From Paenibacillus silvae (lineage in GTDB: Bacteria; Bacillota; Bacilli; Paenibacillales; Paenibacillaceae), in NCBI RefSeq assembly GCF_014639235.1, contig NZ_BMFU01000004.1:680015-744014 (forward strand): DNA of 64,000 nt. The letters run 5' to 3'. Both the position numbers and the translations under genes were made by a program. Shown here piece by piece: positions 32,759-40,833 of this stretch (position 1 is the stretch's first letter; each line of letters starts with the position of its first letter). Below the pieces are notes generated by a model. The model saw nothing but the letters and a program-made list of their open reading frames with translations, was not told the origin of the DNA and did no database searches.

Positions 32759-35700
32759 ATGCCATCCGTTTCTGTGCCTCAACCCAAAAAGTACGGTCCA
32801 CTGGGTAATCTGCCCCATCTGGATCTGGAGAAGCCAACGCAATCTCTGGTCAAATTAGCAGAAGAATATGGTCCTATTTTTCGAATGGAGTATGCAGGGC
32901 GAAGTGAGCTGTACATTTCAAGCGAGAAGTATGTAGCCGAAGCCTCGGATGAATCCAGATTTGATAAAAGAGTATGGGCACCGCTTGCCAAGGTACGTGC
33001 TTTTGCAGGAGATGGGCTGTTCACGAGCCGTACAGATGAACCTAACTGGAAAAAAGCGCATAATGTGCTGCTCCCCAGCTTTAGCCAGCGGGCAATGCAG
33101 GGTTATCATACGAAAATGGTGGACCTTGCTGTGCAGCTTGTCCAGAAGTGGGCAAGACTGAATCCGGATGAGACGGTCAATGTGCCTGAGGACATGACTC
33201 GGCTTACGCTGGATACGATCGGTTTGTGCGGATTCAATTATCGTTTTAACAGTTTTTATCGGGAAGAGCCACATCCCTTTATTGGAAGCATGGTCCGTGC
33301 GCTTGATGAATCGATGAGCTCGCTGCAGCGTTTGCCTTTGCAGGATAAGCTGATGTTCGCCAAAAAGAAGCAATTTAAACAGGACATTCGCTCTATGTTC
33401 GAACTGGTGGATCACATCATTGCAGAGCGCAAGGCGCATCCGCAGGAAGATGCAGACGATCTGCTATCCCACATGCTCAGTGGTAAAGACCCGGAAACCG
33501 GGGAAACGCTGGATGATGAGAACATCCGTTATCAGATCATTACGTTTCTGATTGCAGGACATGAGACGACAAGCGGTTTGTTATCCTTTGCGGTATATTA
33601 TTTGATGAAAAATCCCGATAAGCTGGCAAAGGCTCAGGCCGAAGCGGATCGGATTCTGAAAGATCCGGTTCCAACCTATAATCAGGTTCGGCAGTTAAAG
33701 TATGTGCGTATGGTGCTGAATGAAGCGCTGCGTCTGTGGCCAACAGCCCCGGCATTTTCTCTGTATGCGAAGGAAGATACAGTGCTCGGAGGTCAATATC
33801 CGCTGCAGAAGGGCGACAGCGTTAACGTGTTGATCCCCAGATTGCACCGGGACAAGGAAGCCTGGGGGCACGATGTGGAGGAATTCCGGCCTGAGCGCTT
33901 CGAAGACCCGAGTAAAGTACCGCATAACGCCTACAAGCCGTTTGGCAACGGACAGCGTGCATGTATCGGACAGCAGTTTGCCCTTCAGGAAGCAGCGCTT
34001 GTGCTGGGCATGGTACTGAAGCATTTTGATTTCATTGACCACATGAATTATCAGCTCGATGTCAAGGAATCTTTGACGCTTAAACCGGATCATTTCATCA
34101 TTCGTGTGCGCGCTCGTGGAGGGCAGCCAGTGATGGCTGTGCCTGGTGGCGGTGGTGCGGTGCAAGAATCGACTTCAGCAGCCAAAAAGAGTGAAATGCA
34201 GGTTGTGTACTCACACGATACACCCTTGCTTGTATTGTACGGGTCCAATCTGGGTACGGCGGAAGGCATTGCTCGTGAAATCGCTGATACTGCCACGTAC
34301 CAGGGCTTCCGCAGCGAAGTGGCTGCCCTGGATGAACGGGTAGGCACACTTCCAAAAGAAGGGGCTGTCGTTATTGTCAGTGCATCGTATAATGGTCAGC
34401 CGCCGAGCAATGCGAAAAAGTTTGTAGAATGGATCGAACAGGCGGATAGCGACGCCTTTAAGGGTGTGAAGTATACAGTGCTGGGTTGTGGTGACCATAA
34501 CTGGGCCAGCACGTATCAGCGCATTCCACGTCTGATTGATGAGCATCTGTCCTCACGCGGGGCGAAGCGGCTTTCCTCCCTTGGTGAATCGGATGCCAGT
34601 GGTGATTTCGAGAAGCAGGTGGAGGATTGGACCGAACAATTATGGCCAGACCTTGCGCGTACGCTGGAGCTGAAGCTGAATACCCGGTCCAATAATGAAC
34701 GCAGCTCCCTGTCCGTGCAATTTGTTACCGGGATGGCTGTTACGCCACTGGTAGATACGTATAATGCTCATACAGCTTCCATCGTGGAGAACAGAGAGCT
34801 TCATGACGAGGGCAGCGAACGCAGTACAAGACATCTTGAGATTCAGCTGCCGGAGGGCATCACATACAAGGAAGGGGATCATCTGGGCATACTGCCGAAA
34901 AATTCACCTGAGCTTGTGGAACGTGTACTTCGCCGCTATGGTTTTACGGGCGCGGAACATCTGGTACTGGATGCATCAGGCCGAAGTGCAGCTCATCTTC
35001 CGTTACAGCAGCCAGTGAATCTGTACGATCTGCTCAGTCATAGCGTGGAGCTGCAGGAAGCAGCAACGCGCGCACAACTGCGAGAGCTTGCCGCCTACAC
35101 TGTTTGTCCTCCGCACAAGAAGGAGCTTGAAGCGCTGCTGGATGAATCGTTGTATATGGAGAAAGTACGTAACAAACGTATATCCATGCTTGATTTTTTG
35201 GAAAAGTATGAAGCCTGTGAATTGCCGTTTGAACGTTTTCTTGAATTGCTGCCTTCATTAAAGGCCAGATATTATTCCATCTCCAGTTCACCGCAGGTAC
35301 AGTCGACGCAGGCGAGTATCACGGTAAGTGTAGTGCAAGCACCTGCATGGAACGGTAAAGGCATCTATAAAGGCGTAGCATCCAATTATCTGGCGGGTTT
35401 GGAGGCTGGTGATGAGGTTGTGATGTTTGTCCGCACCCCTGAATCCGGCTTCCAGCTGCCAGAACGCTCAGAGGTACCGATTATTATGGTAGGTCCTGGA
35501 ACCGGCGTGGCGCCATTCCGTGGTTTCCTGCAGGCCAGATATGTAATGAAGCAGCATGGGCAGAAGATTGGCGAGGCTCATCTCTACTTTGGCTGCCGCA
35601 ATCCTGAACATGATTACCTGTACAAAAACGAGCTCGAAGCTGCAGAGCAAGAGGGACTTGTCCAGCTTCATACGGCATTCTCCCGCATTGACGGGCAAGA

Positions 35701-35938
35701 GAAGTGTTATGTACAGCATCGAATGAAGCAGGATGCTCAACTGTTGATCCCTTTGCTGGAGAGCGGTGCACACCTCTATATCTGTGGAGATGGCAGCCAT
35801 ATGGCTCCTGATGTGGAAGCAACACTCAAGCAAGCTTATGCCGATGTTCGAGGCAAAACTTCTGAAGAGGCACAGGTCTGGTTTGAGCAGCTGGAGGAGC
35901 AGGGCCGTTATGCCAAGGATGTGTGGGCAGGCAACTGA
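32759..35938 (+). CDS. Self-sufficient cytochrome P450 monooxygenase/NADPH reductase (CYP102A, P450 BM3 type)
   Basis: 1059 residues, nearly the length of P450 BM3, and recognisably similar along its whole length. Heme domain (1-460): Arg48 and Tyr52 at the substrate mouth, Phe88 (DGLFTS) matching BM3 Phe87, I-helix AGHETTS with Thr270, ExxR (EALR), and heme-ligand Cys402 in FGNGQRACIG. Then a Gly/Ala-rich linker, a flavodoxin-like FMN domain beginning at LLVLYGSNLGTAEG, a FAD domain with RYYSISSSP, and an NADPH domain with MVGPGTGVAPFRGF, ending KDVWAGN. Hydroxylates fatty acids near the omega end. ATG 32759 follows AAGGAG; GTG 32750 overlaps it. No BM3R1-type repressor is adjacent. Confidence 0.97.
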   Translation: MPSVSVPQPKKYGPLGNLPHLDLEKPTQSLVKLAEEYGPIFRMEYAGRSELYISSEKYVAEASDESRFDKRVWAPLAKVRAFAGDGLFTSRTDEPNWKKAHNVLLPSFSQRAMQGYHTKMVDLAVQLVQKWARLNPDETVNVPEDMTRLTLDTIGLCGFNYRFNSFYREEPHPFIGSMVRALDESMSSLQRLPLQDKLMFAKKKQFKQDIRSMFELVDHIIAERKAHPQEDADDLLSHMLSGKDPETGETLDDENIRYQIITFLIAGHETTSGLLSFAVYYLMKNPDKLAKAQAEADRILKDPVPTYNQVRQLKYVRMVLNEALRLWPTAPAFSLYAKEDTVLGGQYPLQKGDSVNVLIPRLHRDKEAWGHDVEEFRPERFEDPSKVPHNAYKPFGNGQRACIGQQFALQEAALVLGMVLKHFDFIDHMNYQLDVKESLTLKPDHFIIRVRARGGQPVMAVPGGGGAVQESTSAAKKSEMQVVYSHDTPLLVLYGSNLGTAEGIAREIADTATYQGFRSEVAALDERVGTLPKEGAVVIVSASYNGQPPSNAKKFVEWIEQADSDAFKGVKYTVLGCGDHNWASTYQRIPRLIDEHLSSRGAKRLSSLGESDASGDFEKQVEDWTEQLWPDLARTLELKLNTRSNNERSSLSVQFVTGMAVTPLVDTYNAHTASIVENRELHDEGSERSTRHLEIQLPEGITYKEGDHLGILPKNSPELVERVLRRYGFTGAEHLVLDASGRSAAHLPLQQPVNLYDLLSHSVELQEAATRAQLRELAAYTVCPPHKKELEALLDESLYMEKVRNKRISMLDFLEKYEACELPFERFLELLPSLKARYYSISSSPQVQSTQASITVSVVQAPAWNGKGIYKGVASNYLAGLEAGDEVVMFVRTPESGFQLPERSEVPIIMVGPGTGVAPFRGFLQARYVMKQHGQKIGEAHLYFGCRNPEHDYLYKNELEAAEQEGLVQLHTAFSRIDGQEKCYVQHRMKQDAQLLIPLLESGAHLYICGDGSHMAPDVEATLKQAYADVRGKTSEEAQVWFEQLEEQGRYAKDVWAGN

Positions 35939-36044
35939 GCGGAGATACGGGTGTGTTGAGAGGTAACTGACGGAGGTCAGGTGGTGTGTTGTCACGATAA
36001 AATGATCCATGATCGTGGCATATTAACGACAGGTGGCATGCCAC

Positions 36045-36083
36045 GCGGTGGGAACTGGAATGAACCGGTTCCCACCGCTTTTT
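36045..36083 (+). terminator. Terminator downstream of the P450 gene
   Basis: GCGGTGGGAAC (36045-36055) pairs with GTTCCCACCGC (36068-36078), then TTTTT. A GTGGCATGCCAC palindrome lies just upstream. Confidence 0.85.
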
Positions 36084-36124
36084 GCTGGAGCCGTTTCAAT
36101 TGAGCTTGGAAAAGGATACCTGCT

Positions 36125-36550
36125 CTAACGTTGGCGGATACAAGTACGTTTCAGCTTATAGCTTCGTCGGAAGGGGCGATAGATCGACTCCACACTGGAG
36201 AGTGGAAACAGAATGCGGGAAGGGACTCTGCCTTTGCCCTGCAGCTCGATATAGTCAATTCCCACACCCACCAGTCTGATATTCCGGAACGCGTTGCGGG
36301 AAGGGAAGGTCGTACGAATCCCTACTCTTTCACCTCTCCGCGTGCGCGGTATATCGAATACACGAATGGAATTCAGGCTCAGCGGAATAAATAATTGATG
36401 ATTTACTTTGATAAAATTACGCGGGAATACCTTCTGAATGCGTCCAGGCTCCAGACCGGATCGCGGGGTGTTCAGTTCAGCGATATGCCCCTGGAATTGG
36501 GCCAAGCGCTGTTGAAGGGTTTTGCCTGTACGAAGATGATGCCAGCTCAT
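36125..36550 (-). CDS. Hypothetical protein with two beta-strand repeat segments
   Basis: 141 residues, ATG at 36550 with GGAGGATGA seven bases upstream, so it is very likely real. I do not recognise a named family. The protein is basic. Two segments look alike: residues about 58-82 (NFIKVNHQLFIPLSLNSIRVF) and about 102-122 ending RILFPLSSVESIY, each with a strand, a short turn and an F(I)PL/S strand, as in small beta-barrel (Sm-like/DUF2642-type) domains found in spore-former proteins. That fold is only a guess. It is transcribed opposite to the P450 gene. Confidence 0.7.
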   Translation of the reverse strand: MSWHHLRTGKTLQQRLAQFQGHIAELNTPRSGLEPGRIQKVFPRNFIKVNHQLFIPLSLNSIRVFDIPRTRRGERVGIRTTFPSRNAFRNIRLVGVGIDYIELQGKGRVPSRILFPLSSVESIYRPFRRSYKLKRTCIRQR

Positions 36551-36681
36551 AAGTCATCCTCCGTTCATCATTTATAGCTAGTATATGAATGAACAGGGGA
36601 GGAAGGTGAGCAATTGACAGCCCATGTTCGTAGTGCTCTGTTTATATTGAGCTTGGAAAAAGTGAATAAGGAAAAACGAAT

Positions 36682-36733
36682 AAGAAAAGGTGCAAGCTAG
36701 AGATAAAACCTCTCTAAAGCTTGCACCTTTGTT
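36682..36733 (-). terminator. Terminator of the Gfo/Idh/MocA gene (minus strand)
   Basis: AGGTGCAAGCT and AGCTTGCACCT form an 11-bp stem with an inner AGAG/CTCT pairing. On the minus strand it ends in TTTTCTT after the Gfo/Idh/MocA stop. Confidence 0.8.
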
Positions 36734-36772
36734 CAGGTTCAGATAATCAGGTCTCAAAGACACGTAACGAGA

Positions 36773-38062
36773 CTAAAATTGAACGAGCGTATCTACCTTG
36801 ACCGGAAGACCGGTTGCAATTGCACGATTGGCTGCAATACCTGTCAAAATCGAACGGGCGCCGTCCACGTGATCTGCCGCGCGATGGAATGGATCTTCTG
36901 CCGGCTCACCAAACAGGTCGTTCAGCAGCACAGGATCACCGCCGCCGTGACCGCCTTCCTTTTCCTCCACTTCAACTTCATAAGGAGCACCGAACATGGG
37001 AAGCACACGTAGTGTTTTGCCGATTAATGCCCCTTCCTTACTCTTGTCACCCAGCGAGTTGACGTAGGACTGTTCTACAATGTTCATCTCCAACCGGCCT
37101 TTTGTGCCGTTGATGGCGATGTGATAACCTTCCCATGGCTGGTAAGCGACAAGGGAGTAAGTCAGAATGGCTTTGTTGCGATACTTGACAAGCACACCCA
37201 TCGTATCTTCAATGTTGATGCCATCTCCGAATACACTTTGATCCCGCTGATATCCGTCCTCGGTTTCGGCATCCAGATACATCGATTTCAGATGTGCATC
37301 CGAATCCAGATGCAGGGCGAACGGGTCTTCCTGCGCAAGCGGGTTGCCTGTTGCACGATTATAAAATTGAGTCACGCCGCGATCCTCGGCGTTTTCTCTG
37401 CCGTAGAACATCAGATCTCCGAAGGCAAATACCGTCTCAGGCTGCGAACCGATCCAGAAGTTCACCAGGTCAAAGTGGTGAGTGGATTTGTGCACCAGCA
37501 GACCGCCGCTATTGCGCTTGTCCCGGTGCCAGCGCCGGAAATAATCTGCGCCGTGGCGGGTATTCAGCAGCCACTCGAAGTGCACGGAGGTTACTTTTCC
37601 AATCGTATCGTTCAGAATAAGCTCCCGGATTTTGGTGTGATGCGGTGCATAACGATAGTTAAAGGTTACGCGTACATGCTGTCCTGTACGTTTAACGGCG
37701 TCCAGAATCTCCTGGCATTTCTCTTCGTCAATGGTCATCGGTTTCTCGGTAACAACGTCACAGCCCAGTTCCATCGCACGAATAATGTACTTGTGATGCG
37801 TCCGGTCTACGCTGGTAACAATGACGTAGTCGGGCTTCTCTTGTTCAATCATCTGATCGAACTGATCTGCCGTGTATGTTGGCACTTCAGGGTAGTTATA
37901 CTTTTCTCGCAGCAGCTGATTGGCATAATTCATACGAACCTGATTAATATCGCAAAAGCCGACGAGCTCGGAAGTTTCGCTGAAATCCCGGGTCAAGGCT
38001 CCATAGAAAAATTCAGCCCGGCCGCCAGTACCGACCAATACATATCGTTTCTTGTTACCCAC
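36773..38062 (-). CDS. Gfo/Idh/MocA family oxidoreductase
   Basis: 429 residues. N-terminal Rossmann fold with VLVGTGGRA (8-16) and the family EKP motif in DVVTEKPMTI near residue 114, followed by the C-terminal alpha/beta domain with GGLLVHKSTHHFDLVNFW, where His residues line the catalytic site. NAD(P)-dependent sugar or inositol dehydrogenases have this build. Start is a GTG at 38062 after GGAGG; the nearby ATG is out of frame. It is divergent from an AraC regulator, with a cre-like site between them, so it is probably a substrate-induced sugar-catabolic enzyme. Substrate unknown. Confidence 0.87.
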   Translation of the reverse strand: MGNKKRYVLVGTGGRAEFFYGALTRDFSETSELVGFCDINQVRMNYANQLLREKYNYPEVPTYTADQFDQMIEQEKPDYVIVTSVDRTHHKYIIRAMELGCDVVTEKPMTIDEEKCQEILDAVKRTGQHVRVTFNYRYAPHHTKIRELILNDTIGKVTSVHFEWLLNTRHGADYFRRWHRDKRNSGGLLVHKSTHHFDLVNFWIGSQPETVFAFGDLMFYGRENAEDRGVTQFYNRATGNPLAQEDPFALHLDSDAHLKSMYLDAETEDGYQRDQSVFGDGINIEDTMGVLVKYRNKAILTYSLVAYQPWEGYHIAINGTKGRLEMNIVEQSYVNSLGDKSKEGALIGKTLRVLPMFGAPYEVEVEEKEGGHGGGDPVLLNDLFGEPAEDPFHRAADHVDGARSILTGIAANRAIATGLPVKVDTLVQF

Positions 38063-38129
38063 GCATATCGCCTCCTTGAATATAGGTCTAGCCTATAACA
38101 AAGGAACACTTCTTTCGCCGCATTTTTTG

Positions 38130-38143
38130 CGTAACCGCTTTCA
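38130..38143. promoter_or_regulatory. cre-like site in the divergent promoter region
   Basis: CGTAACCGCTTTCA matches TGWAANCGNTNWCA at all but the first position. It lies between the divergent oxidoreductase and AraC genes, upstream of TATAAT at 38161-38166. Confidence 0.4.
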
Positions 38144-38188
38144 AACACCGCATATTTTGCTATAATTGTGGCAAAGGAGAGACCGAAT

Positions 38189-39067
38189 ATGACAGAAGCC
38201 ATTCGTGCGGAATACCGGGATGAAACGGGTTATTTACATATGGAATACGATCGTCGTATCGGGTATTTTTCCATGACGGACGATCATTTTCATGACCATT
38301 ATGAGCTTTATTACCTGCTGTCAGGTGAACGTATTTATTTTATCAAGGATCGCTCTTATCGGGTGAAGGCAGGTGATCTGGTGTTTGTCGATCGCAACAC
38401 GGTGCATAAAACACTTGAAAGCGGCATGCCTGACCATGAACGGATTGTTCTGTATGTGAAGCCTGAGTTGTTTGCCGCAATGGCCGTTGAATCAGCATTG
38501 ACAGATGCACTGACAGAGCCGTTTCGCTGGGATGTGCCGATTGTCAGGCTGCCCGCTCAGAGCGCGAAGGTGACTGAGGGAATTGTGACCGAAATACTGA
38601 AGGAGATGCGTCATCCTGATGAGGGTACGAGCATGGTGCTTCGTCACAGGACGCTAGAGCTGCTGCTTCATACGTATCGCTACCGTCACTTGGGCCGTAT
38701 ACATATGAGTGAGCAGGACCCTGTTCTTCACCCGAAGATCCAGACCGTAGTCCGCTATCTGAATGACCATTATGCTGCGGCATTGACATTGCCGGAGACC
38801 GCTGCCCGGTTTCGAATCAGTCCACATTATCTCAGCCGACTGTTCAAACAAACGACGGGTTTCACCTTCAGCGATTATTTGAATTTGCTGCGGGTAAAGG
38901 AGGCTCAGCGTCTGCTGCGTGAAACGGAGCAATCCGTCACAGACATCGCCCTGCTTGCGGGATTCGGGAATTTTTCACATTTCGGCAAGGTGTTCAAGCG
39001 TATCGTGCAGTTGTCGCCCAGAGCGTACAGGCAGGAGTTCAAGAGCGGTATGGGGTCAGGAAAATAA
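38189..39067 (+). CDS. AraC-family transcriptional regulator
   Basis: 292 residues. N-terminal cupin sensor domain (DDHFHDHYELYYLLSGERIYFI ... KAGDLVFVDRNTVHKT, residues 30-85) and a C-terminal double helix-turn-helix (about 190-285) with LPETAARFRISPHYLSRLFKQTTG and VTDIALLAGFGNFSHFGKVFKR, the standard AraC/XylS signature. It probably senses a sugar and controls the divergent Gfo/Idh/MocA gene. ATG 38189 follows AAAGGAGA; the GTG 21 bases earlier overlaps that site. Confidence 0.9.
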   Translation: MTEAIRAEYRDETGYLHMEYDRRIGYFSMTDDHFHDHYELYYLLSGERIYFIKDRSYRVKAGDLVFVDRNTVHKTLESGMPDHERIVLYVKPELFAAMAVESALTDALTEPFRWDVPIVRLPAQSAKVTEGIVTEILKEMRHPDEGTSMVLRHRTLELLLHTYRYRHLGRIHMSEQDPVLHPKIQTVVRYLNDHYAAALTLPETAARFRISPHYLSRLFKQTTGFTFSDYLNLLRVKEAQRLLRETEQSVTDIALLAGFGNFSHFGKVFKRIVQLSPRAYRQEFKSGMGSGK

Positions 39068-39186
39068 AATCAAAACCAGGGGTATATCAAGTTTTGGTGC
39101 ATTGTGCAAACAACTTTCATGTTATACATCGCATTATATAATCATGTCAGGATGTATTTTATTTAATTGTACATAAAGGAGATGGA

Positions 39187-39249
39187 ATGCTGTTTATGAG
39201 TAGAATCGATGCCAGACTGCAGGAGTTAGGATGGAGGCGTAAGTTCTGA
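39187..39249 (+). CDS. Short coupled reading frame, possible RidA-family remnant
   Basis: Twenty codons (alternative start at 39196 gives 17) with AAAGGAG just upstream and a stop that overlaps the ATG of the next gene (TGATG). The peptide MSRIDARLQELGW resembles the first residues of RidA/YjgF proteins (MSxIxxRLxELG), then departs into WRRKF and stops. It may be a decayed gene start now serving as a leader for translational coupling. The resemblance is short and could be chance. Confidence 0.4.
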   Translation: MLFMSRIDARLQELGWRRKF

Positions 39250-39839
39250 TGACAGATAAGGGGGCAATTAATTCGATTATGCTGGACTTTCCCGAGAGTA
39301 TTCAGACGGAAAGGCTGACCATTCGTGCTCCGCGGTGGGGAGACGGCAAAGAGATGAATGAAGCCATTCGGGAAAGTGCCGAGCAATTGCGACCCTGGAT
39401 GCCCTTTGCCGAGAATATTCCTTCAATAGAAGAGTCCGAAATCGTTGTACGCAAAGCCAGATTGAAATTTATGGACCGCAGTGACCTGATGCTCCAGTTG
39501 CGGGATCAAGCTTCGGATGAGTTTATTGGCTGCAGTGGTTTGCATCGGATTGACTGGAATGTGCGCTGCTTCGAGATTGGCTACTGGGTGCGAACTTCGC
39601 GCTCGGGTGAAGGGTTAGTCACAGAGGCGGTGCGGGGAATCGAACAATTTGCGATCATGCATCTGCAGGCCAATCGGCTCGAAATTCGCTGTGACTCCCG
39701 AAATGTCCGCAGTGCAAAGGTGGCTGAACGGGCAGGGTACACGCTTGAAGGGATTTTGCGCAAGGTCAAGCAGGATCGCACAGGTGCATGGGTGGATATG
39801 ATGGTTTTTGCCAAAGTCAGAGGCAGTGAGTTTAAATAA
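39249..39839 (+). CDS. RimJ/RimL-type GNAT acetyltransferase
   Basis: 196 residues. The N-terminal pattern LDFPESIQTERLTIRAPRWGDG is the RimJ/RimL/SpeG hallmark; the acetyl-CoA region is RCFEIGYWVRTSRSGEGLVTEAV, and the closing NVRSAKVAERAGYTLEGILRK is the usual end of the fold. Acetylates an N-terminal or side-chain amine of an unknown partner. ATG 39249 follows GGAGGCG and overlaps the stop of the short upstream frame. Confidence 0.88.
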   Translation: MTDKGAINSIMLDFPESIQTERLTIRAPRWGDGKEMNEAIRESAEQLRPWMPFAENIPSIEESEIVVRKARLKFMDRSDLMLQLRDQASDEFIGCSGLHRIDWNVRCFEIGYWVRTSRSGEGLVTEAVRGIEQFAIMHLQANRLEIRCDSRNVRSAKVAERAGYTLEGILRKVKQDRTGAWVDMMVFAKVRGSEFK

Positions 39840-39941
39840 AAAGAAAGAAGTATAGAGGAAAATCTAAGTGGGTGTGATATTGTGACCATGCAGAATAAAC
39901 AAGATCAGGACCATAGGTTCTTACTCAGGGGAATCAATTGA

Positions 39942-40787
39942 ATGGAACGTCAGGAGGACAATGAATTGGAATGCATGGGTCAAGGAAGAACAGCGGAGAT
40001 TTATCCGTATGCGGATAATCTGCTGCTGAAGTTATATCGTCCAGGTTTTTCAAGGGAAGCCGTAGAAACTGAATTTCGTATTAGCCAACGGGTCTATGAG
40101 AAAGGGCTCCCTGTACCCCGTGCAGTGCAGCTGCTGGAAAAAGATTCACGTCTGGGCGTTGTGTTTGAACGTTTTGAAGGCTCGACGCTGTTATCCTTAA
40201 TGATGCAGCAGCCCGCAGAGCTGGAGCAGCTCTCATCCCGCATGGCGGGCTATCATTACCGACTCCACAGGTTACAGGATGGGAGCAGTACAATGCCTGC
40301 GCAGAAAAATATGCTGAAGCATGCCATCCAGCGGGTGTCCAGCTTCTCTGAACGTGAACGGGATTACCTGATCAACTACTTGTCCCGCTTGCCTGAAATG
40401 AGTTATATCTGTCATGGTGACTATCATCCTGATAATATCATGCTTGCCAGAGACGGTGAGCAGTATTGTATCATTGATTGGATGACAGGTATGACGGGTG
40501 ATCCTGCGGGTGATGTGGCCCGAACGTGGGTAATATTAATGAGCGGCAATCTGCCGGATGATGAAGCACCAGCCATTCGGGAAGCATTCGATCGGGCCCG
40601 CAGCATCATGCTGCAGCATTATTTAGAGCGGTATATTGCTCTTTCAGGAATCACTCGTGAACAGATCGAAGCCTGGATGCTGCCTGTAGCAGCGGCACGG
40701 CTGGATGAAAGTCTGCCGCCCTCGGAAGCCGCGCAGTTGCTTGAATTTGTGCGAACCCGATTACGGCCGCTGCCCGAATCAATATAA
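39942..40787 (+). CDS. APH-type phosphotransferase (aminoglycoside/choline kinase fold)
   Basis: 281 residues. Kinase-like fold: GQGRTAEIYPY nucleotide loop near residue 14, LLLKLYRP with the ATP-binding Lys, the catalytic loop YICHGDYHPDNIMLA near 156, and YCIIDWMTGMTGDPAGDVART holding the metal-binding Asp. The group includes aminoglycoside, choline and small-molecule kinases; resistance cannot be inferred. ATG 39942 follows AGGGG, but TTG 39966 after AGGAGG is equally possible. Forty-six bases separate it from the methyltransferase gene, suggesting one operon. Confidence 0.85.
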   Translation: MERQEDNELECMGQGRTAEIYPYADNLLLKLYRPGFSREAVETEFRISQRVYEKGLPVPRAVQLLEKDSRLGVVFERFEGSTLLSLMMQQPAELEQLSSRMAGYHYRLHRLQDGSSTMPAQKNMLKHAIQRVSSFSERERDYLINYLSRLPEMSYICHGDYHPDNIMLARDGEQYCIIDWMTGMTGDPAGDVARTWVILMSGNLPDDEAPAIREAFDRARSIMLQHYLERYIALSGITREQIEAWMLPVAAARLDESLPPSEAAQLLEFVRTRLRPLPESI

Positions 40788-40833
40788 ACAACTCTAATAT
40801 CAACAACATCATGAGATAAAGAGGTGAGGCTTC

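Noticed and set aside
37121..38098. 325-codon open frame on the plus strand
   Set aside because: Antisense to the Gfo/Idh/MocA gene, which has clear NAD and EKP motifs and a proper start site.
39942..40787. Aminoglycoside resistance gene
   Set aside because: The fold is APH-like, but the family covers many small-molecule kinases and nothing in the sequence or context points to antibiotic modification.
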